Source of the DNA: Odontocerum albicorne
Lineage: Eukaryota; Arthropoda; Insecta; Trichoptera; Odontoceridae
Length of the DNA stretch: 64,000 bases
Assembly (NCBI GenBank): GCA_949825065.1
Contig: OX463846.1
Span: forward strand, 16,464,205 to 16,528,204
Reading direction: 5' to 3'
Shown: positions 12,589-22,780 of the stretch, one piece after another
How positions within the stretch are numbered: position 1 is the first letter of the stretch
Layout: every line of letters starts with the position of its first letter
Notes under the pieces: generated by a model
The model's input: the letters and a program-made list of their open reading frames with translations, nothing else
What the model was told of the DNA's origin: nothing
Databases searched by the model: none
Program-made: the position numbers and the translations under genes

Positions 12589-12890
12589 TACCACCAAATA
12601 ATTTATTTATTTAATTAATGACATAAAAGTGTCTTTATATACAAATGAACATGTGACAGGTTACACAAGTACTTAAAATTATTGACAAATAATACAACTT
12701 TATCTTAAATTAACATGTGTACTTTTCTTTTTGAAAAAAGTTAGGTTAACTTTTGAAATATGAATCAATAATGAAAGTTTTTCATCAAATATAATTCTTA
12801 AGTCCATTATTTTTTAAACTTACAACTTACCACAACCACTCAAGTCAATTTTATGACAATATAACTATTTTTTATTATTTTTTATCAATT
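12589..12890 (+). repeat. Direct repeat copy 2 of the 0.3 kb block
   Basis: It starts GTACCACCAAATAATTTA and matches 12017-12330 with scattered substitutions and a small deletion. Period is about 572 bases. Confidence 0.75.
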
Positions 12891-13012
12891 TTTTTATTTA
12901 CGACGTAAGATCGCGTCACAACGATAATGTAAAATGCGTCACAATGGTAATATAAAGCTTGGTTCGTGTCTAGAATAAATATATTTACGAAAAAAAAACC
13001 TGTATTATTTAT

Positions 13013-13315
13013 AAAATTTATAAAATATGTATTATATATAAAATTTATTATTTAATATTAAAGATAAAATTATTTTATATTTTATGTATATAGACTTATT
13101 TGAATAAAAATATTCATCACGAAATGTCAAAATAGAATATGGTCAACTGTCAAAATGTTTAGTTGATAAAATTTATTATTTATGAAATATGTATTAGTTA
13201 TAAAATTTATGATTTAATATTAAACATAAAATTATTTTATATTTATATTATGTATATAGACTTTATAAATATTAATTACGAAACGTCAAATAGAATATGG
13301 TCAACTGTCAAAATG
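13013..13315 (+). repeat. Two tandem units of about 150 bases
   Basis: Unit 1 (about 13013-13158) and unit 2 (about 13166-13315) share ATAAAATTATTTTATATT, then ATATAGACTT, then AATATGGTCAACTGTCAAAATG. They are imperfect copies. This lies just inside the Helitron 5' end. Confidence 0.65.
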
Positions 13316-13487
13316 AGATTCGTCTTGTCCCCGACAGGTTCGCATACATATTTCTTTTTGATTTAAAAAAAAAATTATATACACTGATATATATATATAA
13401 ATAAAAATCAAATAACATTTCCGTTGACGAATATTAACTTTACTCAAAATTTCAAAGCGATCGGTAGAGAACTTCCGGAGATTAGCT

Positions 13488-13527
13488 GCCTTCAATTAAC
13501 GAACATTTACATTTTTATTTATATAGA
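13488..13527 (-). other. Helitron 5' terminus
   Basis: On the minus strand the sequence starts A|TCTATATAAATAAAAATG and leads after about 40 bases into CTCCGGAAGTTCTCTACCGAT. Known insect Helitrons begin TC and insert after an A. Confidence 0.6.
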
Positions 13528-13544
13528 TTGCAATTTCGTTACAT

Positions 13545-13650
13545 ACAGTACAATAAGGCGGACTTATTTCCATGTGATAATCTCTCACAACTAATTATTT
13601 AAGTGAAAACCAGCCTGAAACCCTTTTTAAAAATCTGGCGGGATTATTGC
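13545..13650 (-). repeat. SINE family B fragment
   Basis: It carries the 3' body words of this family in reverse orientation: ACAGTACAATAAGGCGGA, TGTGATAATCTCTC, then TTTAAGTGAAAACCAGCCTG and TTTTTAAAAATCTGG. The tRNA-like head is missing. Confidence 0.5.
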
Positions 13651-13855
13651 AAGTCGGTAATGTCTTCCAATCTGTCAGAGAAAGAAAATAAAGGAAGTTA
13701 AATGAACACAAAAATATTCAAATCATTATTCACCTGCACAAAATTCAATTCAACACATAGTAACAATTAAAGTGAGAAATTATCAATCAAAAGAAAAAAA
13801 TGGGAAGGTGGAGAGGAAAAAATCAGAAAAGAATGACGTAGCATTACTGACTTGA

Positions 13856-14089
13856 AATCAAGAGTTATTTAGTCGCTTTTTAAAACATTCATATGACGGA
13901 GCTAGTCTAACATTGGTTTGTAACTGGTGCCAGAGTCTCACTTCATGGGCAGTTAAAGACGATGTAAAAAAGAAGATCGGTGAACTGGGAAAGCCTATAA
14001 ACGATATTTACTTGAGCATAGCGATGGTCCATGATCAGAATGACGCTGAATATTCTCGGCGGGATAAGAGGGGCTTGCAGGAGACTTAA
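13856..14089 (+). CDS. Unrecognised 77-codon open segment, possible exon
   Basis: An uninterrupted frame runs from just after a stop at 13853-13855 to a TAA at 14087-14089. It lacks an early Met, so it would be a 3' exon if real. The translation has balanced composition unlike the AT noise around it: NWCQSLTSWAVKDDVKK, then GELGKPINDIYLSIAMV and DQNDAEYSRRDKRGL. It looks mainly helical and amphipathic. I do not recognise the family. The surrounding DNA is SINE and Helitron material, so a decayed transposon ORF is an equal alternative. No matching second exon was found. Confidence 0.35.
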   Translation, partial: NQELFSRFLKHSYDGASLTLVCNWCQSLTSWAVKDDVKKKIGELGKPINDIYLSIAMVHDQNDAEYSRRDKRGLQET

Positions 14090-14999
14090 TGATATTATAC
14101 AACAGTTACAGTGTGCGAATTTTGCATATATTTAACAAACGCAAACTTACACACAAATTCATCAGTAAATTAAAGTGACTAAAGTGGTACAATAATCATG
14201 GCCCAAATAATTTATCCATTATTCAATGTTGTATTGAATCAATTTACCTATTTTACCTTTAATTATCTCACCTATTCTGTTGACATGTAATATATTATAT
14301 ATTAGCAGCCAAGTTCGCATGAAGTTACTATGTATTTGTTTTTTTGCTCCTTGTTTTTAAGTTGTTCGCTATGTTAAAAAAAATTCTTTTGTAATTCATA
14401 CAACATCTGATGATAAATGTAGTTGAAAAATATCCTTAGCTTCCTTACTCCCACTGCTACTCCCACAACATTTTTACTATCCGGGCGTTGAATTATGTTA
14501 TGACTTCTTCATGACTATTTCAAGATTTAGAACCAACACAAAATTAAACCAATGAATTACACCTGAAATGGACGAAATAAAAACACTCAAGACTCTCAAT
14601 CTTTATTTTACGCATATTTTACAATATATTTTTTATTGAAAAAATATATCTAAACTTATTACTTTTTCTATTAAACAAGATTATAATTCTTTTGAATTAA
14701 CATTGTTTAAAAAATTCATCGAAAATAGAAATTTTAATTAATTGAAAATAAACTAAAGGAGATTTTTTTATGAGTTTTTTCTCTGTCGGTCATTAAGTTC
14801 TATTGGCAAATGCCTATAAGACTAAATGAGGTTCTGAGACAAAGAGAACCATTGAGTATTCGTCCAAACATTGCAGCTCTGGTTTAGTTTGAAGTGCGAC
14901 TAAAACATCAGAGATTTTTAAAAATACGTTGTATAAAAAATCAAACTACGGTGAGGTAAAAATTCAATAAAACACACTGCTCATGTATACATATCATCA
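14090..14999. other. No gene or element recognised
   Basis: AT-rich, with no sustained frame and no inverted repeat ends. Confidence 0.45.
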
Positions 15000-15345
15000 C
15001 GCCGTCATACTTGCAGGATAGGTATAGATAACAGGTCTCCATACTTTTCTATATTTTCACAACTCTCGCATTCTCTATATTCATTACTTTGGTCCACTGT
15101 ATTTTCCTCGGTTGACTCTTCTAAACACACCTTACATTTCTGACTAATATACTCGCTTAGTCATTCTTTCATCATTCGTTATCTCCATATGTCCAAACTA
15201 TCATACGCTTCTTTCTTTATTTTATTAAAATATTTCTGATGTCTTTATTCCGCCTTCTTTCATATATTGACACTCCACACTGTTTCTTAGAACACGCATC
15301 TCCATAACATTAATCAAGTTTCATTGCAATACGTCATCGTGAGCA
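15000..15345 (-). mobile_element. LINE 3' coding tail, decayed
   Basis: On the minus strand, across stops, it reads VMEMRVLRNSVE, then FGHMEI..DERMTKRVY, then RRVNRGKYSG. This is the usual order of the C-terminal region of insect non-LTR reverse transcriptase ORFs. 5' truncation is expected for such copies. Confidence 0.5.
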
Positions 15346-16356
15346 CCAACTTGCTATTGTACATTGTCATTTTTACTACATTTGATAAAAAAAAATTCAG
15401 TATAATAAAAATGCCAATAATCCAAACAAAAAAAACCTTTATAACAAATTCCGATAACTGATGAACAAAAAACATTGAATTTCGAGAAAACTGTGTTAAA
15501 TGTTGACTATGTAGTCATATGAATAAACAGTAAAACTTCGATTTTAATTAAATTTAGTTCATTGAATTAACAATCTCTTTTATCACTTTTATTTTGGGGG
15601 CAAATATCGCCAACCTACCCTAATACAAGCATTTTTTTAATTTCAATATTCAAAGTTTATTCAGAATTTTTTCATAAATTTTTAATGACCCACTTAATAA
15701 AAGTGTGACTGAAAAGTAATACGTTCACAATTATTAAGTTTTAAAAAATGTCTTGTTTTATAAATATTAATATTGAATACCAAATTTCGCGTGAAAATAT
15801 TACAATTTATATAAGTAAAAATATAAGAAAATTTTCGTTTAACACTTCATTGTAGGACAATTGTTGTTATTTATTGGTTTTCGGAAGAAGTTATCGAACG
15901 AAAATAAAAATGAGCATCAAATTTTTTCTACCAACTAAATGCCTCATAATCGAGATGGTTGAAAATTTTATGAGAAACGATACATACATTTATCTGAATG
16001 AAAAGATTGAGAAATGCCTATCTCAACAGCAACTCTGTCCATTTATTTCCTTTCGGCCTGTTTGTGTTGTAAATTTTAAGGGTTACTTTTAATTATAAAT
16101 CCACGTAATGGCATTTAAATAAATCAACACATACATGGTACGAAATTTTTATTTTCTCTGGGATAAGCTTTGAAGCTTTTACAGTAGTCATTTTTTGAAC
16201 TAGAATTAAAGTAAGTATTCCAGTTTACATTTTTTTTCGTGAAGTTAATGAAAACGTCCGTTAATATGGCTTAAAGAGGTTTGCATTCAAAAGAAGAGAT
16301 TAAATTACTTTATTTGTCAACAAATTATCGAAGCCTATCACTTATTAATGTATGTA
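15346..16356. other. No gene seen
   Basis: AT-rich. The small plus frame at 15874-16092 is probably random. GACCCACTTAATAA near 15687 faintly resembles the right end of the mariner at 58.6-59.5 kb (GACCCACGTAATAA), with nothing else to support it. Confidence 0.4.
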
Positions 16357-16533
16357 TTAGGTGTTAACATAAGTTGTGTCCGTTTTTTTCCAAATTTAAA
16401 AATGAGCACCAAAAGTAAAACAAAATGGTAAAGGTTATATATACGTCATTCGGAAGAAAATTTTTTGCTCTACAAGATATTGTGTTTGTTTTTACGTTAC
16501 ATATATTATTTTATTCGATTACAAGCCTTCAAC

Positions 16534-16851
16534 ATGGAATGTCAAGTAGACGAAAGTGAGCATTTACGACACCTCCTTCTGTTCGCGTTCAATCGAGGGA
16601 ATAAAGCTGCCAAAGCTGCTTGCGATATTTGCGAAGTGTACGGTGAAGATGCTATGAATGAAAGGACAGCTCGTCGATGGTTTTTGCGTTTCAAAGACGG
16701 TAATTTCGACCTGAAAGACATGGAGCGTTCCGTACGACCAGTGGACTTCGATGAAGACCACTTAAATCATATTCATGAAGATCCCCTTCAAACATTTTTC
16801 ATCACCATTTTTTTTCATCACCATTTTCAAGCCATTTTTCATCACCAGTAA
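16534..16851 (+). pseudogene. Mariner transposase N-terminus, left arm
   Basis: The ATG at 16534 begins MECQVDESEHLRHLLLFAF, followed by KAAKAACDICEVYGED and ERTARRWFLRFKDGNFDL. This is the bipartite helix-turn-helix DNA-binding part of a mariner transposase. It then runs into simple FFITIFFHHH sequence at the palindrome centre. The catalytic domain is missing. Confidence 0.7.
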
Positions 16852-17145
16852 TGATGCGGTTAAGGAATCTTTGCTTGTGGACATGCGTAGCTCGATGACG
16901 CGCGAGCAAACCAGCTGAAATTGTCGAAAGTTGATTTTTATTGTTTTCACTCAAAACATGTGGAACCCGAGCGCTAAACTTCTGAACTTCATTGATTTAA
17001 GATGGCGGTATACAGTCATGTGACTACAATTCATCTGCTCAGCCAATTCTACGGTGGTTTGAAGGGGATCTTAATGAAAAATATGGTTTAAGCAGTTCTC
17101 ATCGAAGTCCACTGGAGGTGTCCAAAATGCTCACTTCCGTCTACT
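16850..17145 (-). pseudogene. Mariner transposase N-terminal part, right arm
   Basis: On the minus strand it reads ENCLNHIFH, then TVELAEQMNCSHMTVYRHL (second helix-turn-helix), a stop, and LVCSRVIELRMSTSKDSL. It goes further into the transposase than the left arm does. Stops and frameshifts are present. Confidence 0.65.
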
Positions 17146-17359
17146 TGACATTCTATTTTGAAGGTTTGTAATCAAATAAAATAATATATCTAACTTAAAA
17201 GCAAACACAATATCTTGTAGGGCAGATAATTTTCTTTGGAATGACGTATAACCTTTACCATTTTGTTTTACTTTTGGTGCTCATTTTTAAATTGGAAAAA
17301 AACGGACACAACTTATGTTAACACCCAATATTATACTAGAAATAGTATGAGAATATGAC

Positions 17360-17790
17360 AAAAATACAAACTATCACGTCATTTTTTGTCGGGGCAGACA
17401 GAGAGATCAGAGTACCAGACTTTCAAATTGAACATATTTCGCATCCTCTACATCCATACTCCTACGATTTCTATGACTGCATTTTATTCTTTCGAAATAT
17501 AATTCACTTGATTCAAATAAACTTTCCTTGGTCCTCCTCTACCTCACCTTCCACTCATATCTGAACTGCGTATTTGTCTTCTTATTCTTTCTTCATCATA
17601 CCGATATCAGAATAATATTCATCGTCTTACTTAATACGTCAGCCTTTTGTTCACATTCATTCCTACTTACTTTATTCCGTTTTCTGTCATACATTGTCAC
17701 CCAATGTACTCGTATTATTCTCAGCACACACATTTCTACAGCTTTTATTCGGTTTTCTTTATATTTTATGTCTACGTTTCATTCCTATAC
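17360..17790 (-). mobile_element. LINE 3' coding tail, decayed
   Basis: On the minus strand, degenerate words of the insect LINE C-terminus appear, from KAVEMCVLRIIR near 17750 to CLPRQ near 17390. It begins about 55 bases beyond the snap-back mariner. Confidence 0.45.
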
Positions 17791-18009
17791 ATAAGTATTC
17801 TTACTATAATACATGTTTGGAATTCACATAAATGAAAAATGTGTAAAAGGAGAAACCGATAAAATAGAAAGAGATTGTCAAGAAATTTTAGTAGAAACAA
17901 AGATAAAACGGAAAAAAAGCATAAATAAGAAAATATAGATACACAGACGAACGAAATTTGTGTGCATGAAGACCTCTCCTCTTTTCCAATTTCAAAGAGA
18001 GGATGTATT

Positions 18010-18240
18010 CTATTGTATTATAGTACAGCTTCATTGTATTCAATACAAATTGGTTAGTGTATTTCCCTGTGGCAAACTCTTCCAACCAACCAGAAATATA
18101 TTTTAGAGGTCTTACGTGAAAATTAGACTAAACCCATTTTTAAACAATCTTGGTCCAATGGAAATCGACCTCGGAAACACCGGATTGAAAAACAACTATA
18201 TTACCAACTAAGCTACGGTATCGGCATGGTGTTCTTGTGT
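18010..18240 (-). repeat. SINE family B
   Basis: The minus strand begins with a tRNA-like head (A-box region TAGCTTAGTTGGTAATA, then B-box-like GAGGTCGATTTCC). It continues into the family body (GGTTTAGTCTAATTTTCAC, TCTGGTTGGTTGGAAGAG) and ends with an ATACAATGAAGCTG-type tail. Confidence 0.6.
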
Positions 18241-18450
18241 GCATCTACGAGTATGTTGAATGTTATAATTGGTATTATGAAGTATAAGAATTCCGAATAA
18301 ATTCTATCTTAAATGACGTAACATAATATACTAACCCATTTTATACTCAAGCTTTTGTCTCCAGCCCATTAATTTGTAGGTCAAGTTAAGCTAAAACATA
18401 CTAAATTAACACTCGTACCAGTAAAAATATAATAGGAAGTGTAATGTTGT

Positions 18451-18533
18451 AAATCAATACTATATTCTTAAATATTATTAATCAATATTATGTTCTAAAA
18501 TATTATAAATCAATATTATGTTCTTAAGTATTG
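18451..18533. repeat. Three short tandem units, about 29 bases each
   Basis: AATCAATAYTATRTTCT repeats three times with short AT spacers. It is a minisatellite-like patch of no evident function. Confidence 0.6.
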
Positions 18534-18790
18534 TCGTTTGTATTATTTTTATGATAGAATCACACTTTTCTTTAGGCAATTTTGTCATTCAATATTTAAA
18601 CCTACCTACCATATTTGAGAATAAACATAATCAAAGTAAAACTCGTGGTTTTAATTATTGTCTGGATGAAAAATGAAATATTAGAGCAAGTTGAGGAATT
18701 TAGGAAAGCGTGTTTTTTAGATATATGTTAGTAAGGTAAGAGAAATAAGATATTGAAAGACGTATTGCTGCGTGTAATAATATCAACACA

Positions 18791-19000
18791 TTGTAATTTG
18801 TTTTATCAAACACTGTTTATTCCATTTTGTGTTACGGCATAACCCAACCGGTGTCAAGGCTTTAATCTCATCATCAGGGGAGCACAAACAAGTTTTAGTC
18901 TTGTTTATGCTCCCCTGATGATGAGGAGAAAGCCTTGAAACCGGTAGGGTTATACCGGTACATAAAGTGGAATAAACAGTGTTTGATAAAACAAATTACA
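18791..19000. repeat. Fold-back MITE family 1, copy 1
   Basis: Long inverted arms of about 90 bases begin TTGTAATTTGTTTTATCA and contain CAAACACTGTTTATTCCA. They meet at a centre with TCATCATCAGGGGAGCAC inverted as GTGCTCCCCTGATGATGA-like sequence. It has no coding capacity. Sister copies are at 39094 and 55420. Confidence 0.75.
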
Positions 19001-19555
19001 GTATCTTTAAACTTCCACATTGTTAATGTCTTAACTATAAATAAAATATCAACACACTTGGAACTTTTTGCCAATAAATCAATTACAGCCTTCAAAAATT
19101 ACTGTTTTAAACATGTTTTTTTTTGTACTTGTTACGTTTCGTCCTTGTACGAATTAGGAAAACCTGTAATGTGCAAAGGACCTGAAAAAATAAATTAATA
19201 AATGGAGTTTAATAAAAGACATGGTGTGATGATTATAATGTCTCCATATTTCTCTTGAATAAAGTAGAAACTTGACATTGTTTCCCGTTTAATTAAGTTA
19301 AGTGAATCTGATTTCGATGTATTATATGTTTTTAATCCCTGCCTCTGTAATGAAATAGTGTCGAGACATCGATAAAGTGAAATGAATGTTAACATTTTCT
19401 AGAGAGCATTATCGATGCTTTGACCCATAAATTAACTTCCACGCCAGACTAAACACCGTATATTCAATTAACTTGACCTATACTTGACCCTTTCCGTACG
19501 TTTTTAATCAAACTCGGAAAAAAATTGCCATTTTAATTTCATCAATAATATAAGT
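19001..19555. other. No gene seen
   Basis: It starts with a short flank (CTTTAAACTTCCACATTG) that also borders the 39 kb copy of the fold-back element in reverse, so the element may extend a little. The rest is unassigned. Confidence 0.4.
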
Positions 19556-19710
19556 GGGTTCGGTTCCAGTTTTTTAATTGGGTTCCAGTCTGGTTTTCAC
19601 TTAACGACTCTATCATACGTCTTGTTGGTTGGAAGAGTTTACCACATGACAATAAACCCACCAGGTTTTATTGTAAACAACATAGCGTAGTGTAATTATA
19701 TTCAAATTCC
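19556..19710 (+). repeat. SINE family B, 3' part
   Basis: The plus strand reads GGGTTCCAGTCTGGTTTTCA, then TTGGTTGGAAGAGTTTA, ACATGACAATAAACC and a TTTTATTGTAAACAAC tail, in the normal order of the family. The tRNA head is absent. Confidence 0.55.
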
Positions 19711-19829
19711 GTGGCCTTTTTTATACACCTGACTTCTATGAGTTCTATTCTCATTAGAAACCAGATTAAAAAAAAATATTCTAGCCTGTATTTCACTTCA
19801 GAACTCTTTTTCATATATCTGATTAGTAG

Positions 19830-19910
19830 GAACAGATTGCCAGATGGTTATAAACCCGCATGGTTTTACTGCATAAAACGAAAATGTAATACAATACAAA
19901 TCGATTTATG
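19830..19910 (+). repeat. SINE family B tail fragment
   Basis: A degenerate stretch AGATTGCCAGATGGTTATAA then GGTTTTACTGCATAAAACG and AATGTAATACAATACAAA matches the 3' end of the family. Confidence 0.4.
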
Positions 19911-20026
19911 AAAATTAAGGTCACCAACTCCGTAACTTTATTAGAATACGTTAAAACATTTTTCATATAATGCAATAGATATTTAACATCTACCTCGTTT
20001 GAAGATATTGTCACGTAGTAATACTA

Positions 20027-20683
20027 CCTTGATCAAAAAGTTTTAGGACCGGCCACCGTGTGGCGCTGTCAGTCACCCGATCGGAACTCTTTTTGTTTGG
20101 TTACCACATCTATCATTGACACTTCCCTCCAAATTTCAGCGTCATAGCTTGACATTTGCAAAAGTTACGCTGTACTGAGTACATCTACCTTTGTGCATGT
20201 TTTCGTTTTTTTTTAAGTTTGAAACGAGTTTGCATTAAATTTTGTGTGAAAAACGTATTTAACGGTCCGCAGACCTTGGAAATGTTGGAGAAGTGTTTTC
20301 AGTGGCACGAACGCTTCAGAAGTGGTCGTGAGTCGGTCGAGGATGACGACACGAATACTATGCAAAAACAACACGAATACTATCCAGCAGCCTTCGAATT
20401 CAACTGATCTGGCTCCCTGCGACTTTTTCCTGTTCCACCGACTTAAAAAACCGCTTCGCGCAACGCGTTACAGCACCCGAGAAGATGTCATGAAAAAATC
20501 GAAGACGGCTCTGATGAACATACCGAAAATTGAGTACCAGCGGTGTTTCGAGGATTGGATCAAGCGCTGGCGTAGGTGCGTTGCAGTCGATTGGGAATAC
20601 TTTGAAGGGGACCATATCGATTTTGATGGATAAACTTGTATTTTCGATTTTATGAATAAAGTCCTAAAACTTTTTGATCAAGG
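20027..20683 (+). mobile_element. Internally deleted mariner, 657 bp
   Basis: TA dinucleotides (20025-20026, 20684-20685) flank terminal inverted repeats starting CCTTGATCAAAAAGTTTTAG. Inside, the N-terminal part (VFNGPQTLEMLEKCF, then FRSGRESVEDDD) is joined to the C-terminal part (TDLAPCDFFLFHRLKKPL to CFEDWIKRWRRC). Most of the catalytic domain is gone. The junction carries the repeat ACACGAATACTATSCA, once on each side. Confidence 0.75.
20405..20632 (+). pseudogene. Mariner transposase C-terminal remnant
   Basis: The frame reads STDLAPCDFFLF, carrying the third catalytic Asp (in PCD), then RLKKPLRATRYSTRED and CFEDWIKRWRRCVAV, and stops at about 20632. The first and second catalytic Asp are lost in the internal deletion. 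It lies inside the 657 bp element and cannot encode an active enzyme. Confidence 0.65.
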
Positions 20684-20789
20684 TAGTAAACCCATCAAAT
20701 TGGTTCGTACATGATAGAAGTGTAATAAATTAAAAATAATTGCTTTAACACTTTTAATAATAATAATACATTAATTCATAGGTTTGGTG

Positions 20790-21110
20790 CTGGAATTGAT
20801 TACATGGACATATTCAAGGAGATGGCTGTGGGACAATATTGTATTCAGCCCCAGTAATCAAGCCTTCACGTTAAGAACCCTGGAGTAGGCAAGTAAGTTA
20901 CAGTCCGGCATCGTATGTGTTGAAAATACTACCGTACTTGGACAAACAACAACACTCGCACACATCTAACGCTTGCGAGTTTTGTAACCAGAGGGACTCT
21001 TTAACCAGACTCGGACCCTTTTCCCCCGTTTTTGGGTATCATCAGAAATCGAACTCGAAACCCACGTATAGATGGCCATAGTTTTACCAATTAGGCTACG
21101 GACGTTCATA
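20790..21110 (-). repeat. SINE family C, fullest copy
   Basis: The minus strand starts with a tRNA-like head at about 21110 (A box TAGCCTAATTGGTAAAA, B box GAGTTCGATTTC). A body follows with GGTCCGAGTCTGGTTAAAG, CTCGCAAGCGTTAGATGTG and TGCGAGTGTTGTTGTTTG, ending near AAGGCTTGATTACTGG. The head resembles that of family B but the body is different. Confidence 0.6.
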
Positions 21111-21334
21111 AATAAGGATAAAAATACTACGTTGTTTTGTGATGAATTAGTATCCGAAGAGTGCTATATTTTTTTATTTATAAAATCAACTCGTATAACT
21201 ACTAAATAAAATCAAGAGACTAATTAATATGAGATCTTATTCCTCTTGATGTTAGGGAATCCATATGTAATGGTATTGGTGCCGGCAATGGTGCATATTA
21301 TGTGTTGAACATAAGAGTATAACAAGACCCACAG

Positions 21335-21500
21335 TCTTTGTGGTCTAGTTGATAAGACACTTGTCTTCCAGCCCGGGGGTAGCGGATTCGATTCAGATCA
21401 GTTCCCGTTGTTTTCAATAGCTTCTAATCAGATTAGGTATCTTTAACATACAAGTACATATGCGTATTTGGCTGTATACAATGAAAGTTGTACTGCATCA
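21335..21500 (+). repeat. tRNA-derived SINE, family C type
   Basis: Plus strand head TGTGGTCTAGTTGATAAGAC (A box) and GCGGATTCGATTCAG (B box), followed by a short diverged body. It is truncated relative to the 21 kb minus-strand copy. Confidence 0.55.
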
Positions 21501-22029
21501 AGTTGTACACAATGAAAGTTTAATACAAGAGTATTACAATTCTAATACATATCGATAAAGAATATTCAGTGTAATGGGACTTGTCAAGAAAACATTTTAA
21601 AGATTAATTTATTTATTATATTGAATTATTTATGAATAAGAAAAAAAAAATTTTATTATAAGATTTTTAAATCCCTAGGTGACTTTTGGGACAACCTATA
21701 TAATAGAATATTACAATATAATTGATTTCGTTCAGAAGCAGAATGGTGCACGTATGAAAGATTTTTTCTTAACATCACAAAAAAATATAATTTGTTCATT
21801 CTGTCAAATTAATTATAATATACCTAAAATTTGTCATAATAAATATTCGAAGAGAAACAATAGGTGTTTTTTTGTGTTACAAATGTTTATTTTTTTTTTC
21901 GTCAATCATTTGGACATGGTCTGGAATAACAGACATTAGAATAAATAATGCAATCAAAATATACAAAATACACAGTGTAAATGAGGCCAATCAAGACTGA
22001 TGGAATCGAATTTAGAGCAAATGCTTCGA
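21501..22029. other. No gene seen
   Basis: AT-rich. The plus frame at 21679-21939 has no recognisable motif. Confidence 0.4.
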
Positions 22030-22360
22030 AAACAATAAATTTACTCGGAATAAGCTCAATGAAAATCTTAGTCATTGCACGCAAAATGCTTGGGGATAGA
22101 GATAGAAACCCCTGTATCCGAGAAATAAGTTGAGTAAAAGATATTGTGAGATGGGGTAGAAGTCGAAGAAGACATTGACGAGGCCATGTGGAAAGAATAA
22201 TGATAACGCAGGAGTTTTCTACGTGACAATGCATGATATACCCGCTGGAATTCGTCTCCCAGAAAGACCTCCAAAATGATAGAATACTAGCTTGGAGTTA
22301 ACATCTCATGAGAGGCAGTCCTGATGATAGCATACCACAGGTCTAACTTAAGAGAAAGAA
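22030..22360 (+). mobile_element. LINE 3' coding tail, decayed
   Basis: The plus strand, across frames, gives RKMLGDRDRNPCIRE, then VKDIVRWGRSRRRH, RGHVERIM, and further on RLPERPPK-like and LAWS sequence. This is the typical LINE C-terminal order, in which WAGHV.R and GRPPKRW words are usual. Confidence 0.5.
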
Positions 22361-22780
22361 GAAGCATTCAATCGGCTTAAAAAATAGGATTTTTTTCTAA
22401 ATGAATAAGAATTTAATGTAATAAATGTAGTAAAAAGAGATTCGAAGGCATGTAGGGGTAACGCTGTTTTAACATTTAATTATAATTCACTGGTTCGCAG
22501 TGGATTGGAGTGCGGCTCATTTATATGGAATCCATGAGAAATCCAGAACTCCCTGATAGGTAAGCGAGTCTAAAAGAGATTTACGCGACACCTTTTATAA
22601 CTGGGAATAAGGATTTTACCCATGACTTTCCCCACATTTTCAATGGATAACCTTTATTATTACTCCTTAAGTGTTGGAATAGATTTCCTTACCTATCTGT
22701 ACATACTCGTAGGTGCTCGTTCGCAAATTACTAAGAAGAAAAATAATGAACTTTATATTGATCGACAAGCTTTTATTTAA
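22361..22780. other. No gene seen
   Basis: No frame, inverted repeat or known repeat recognised. Confidence 0.4.

Larger units (their letters stand above)
4796..13527 (-). mobile_element. Helitron complex, one long unit plus deleted tandem units
   Basis: Helitrons are rolling-circle transposons with no inverted repeats. They start with TC, end with a hairpin plus CTRR, and insert between A and T. On the minus strand the left end, at 13527, reads A|TCTATATAAATAAAAATG, a Helitron-type 5' start, followed by a CTCCGGAAG...ACCGAT stretch typical of insect copies. The right end, near 4800, has a GCCAC/GTGGC hairpin followed by AGGGTACAGCTA. The last base of the expected CTRR looks mutated (CTAT). 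Between the ends lie the Rep/helicase frame (6730-11230), two deleted units (4.8-6.5 kb) and AT-rich duplicated blocks (11.5-13.4 kb). Whether this is one 8.7 kb element or several nested insertions cannot be settled by eye. Confidence 0.6.
16357..17328. mobile_element. Palindromic (snap-back) mariner, 972 bp
   Basis: The element is flanked by TA on both sides (16355-16356, 17329-17330) and ends in inverted repeats starting TTAGGTGTTAACATAAGT. The two halves are both 5' halves of the same mariner. The left half reads the transposase N-terminus on the plus strand, and the right half carries the same start region on the minus strand, so the outer arms (16357-16560 and 17130-17328) are near inverted copies. 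The true 3' end is absent. This structure is expected from aberrant repair or template switching during transposition. Related copies with the same end occur at 23913-24173 and 29279-29712. Confidence 0.75.

Noticed and set aside
15640..15710. Possible mariner right end (GACCCACTTAATAA)
   Set aside because: Only about 14 bases resemble the end of the 58.6 kb mariner; no transposase beside it.
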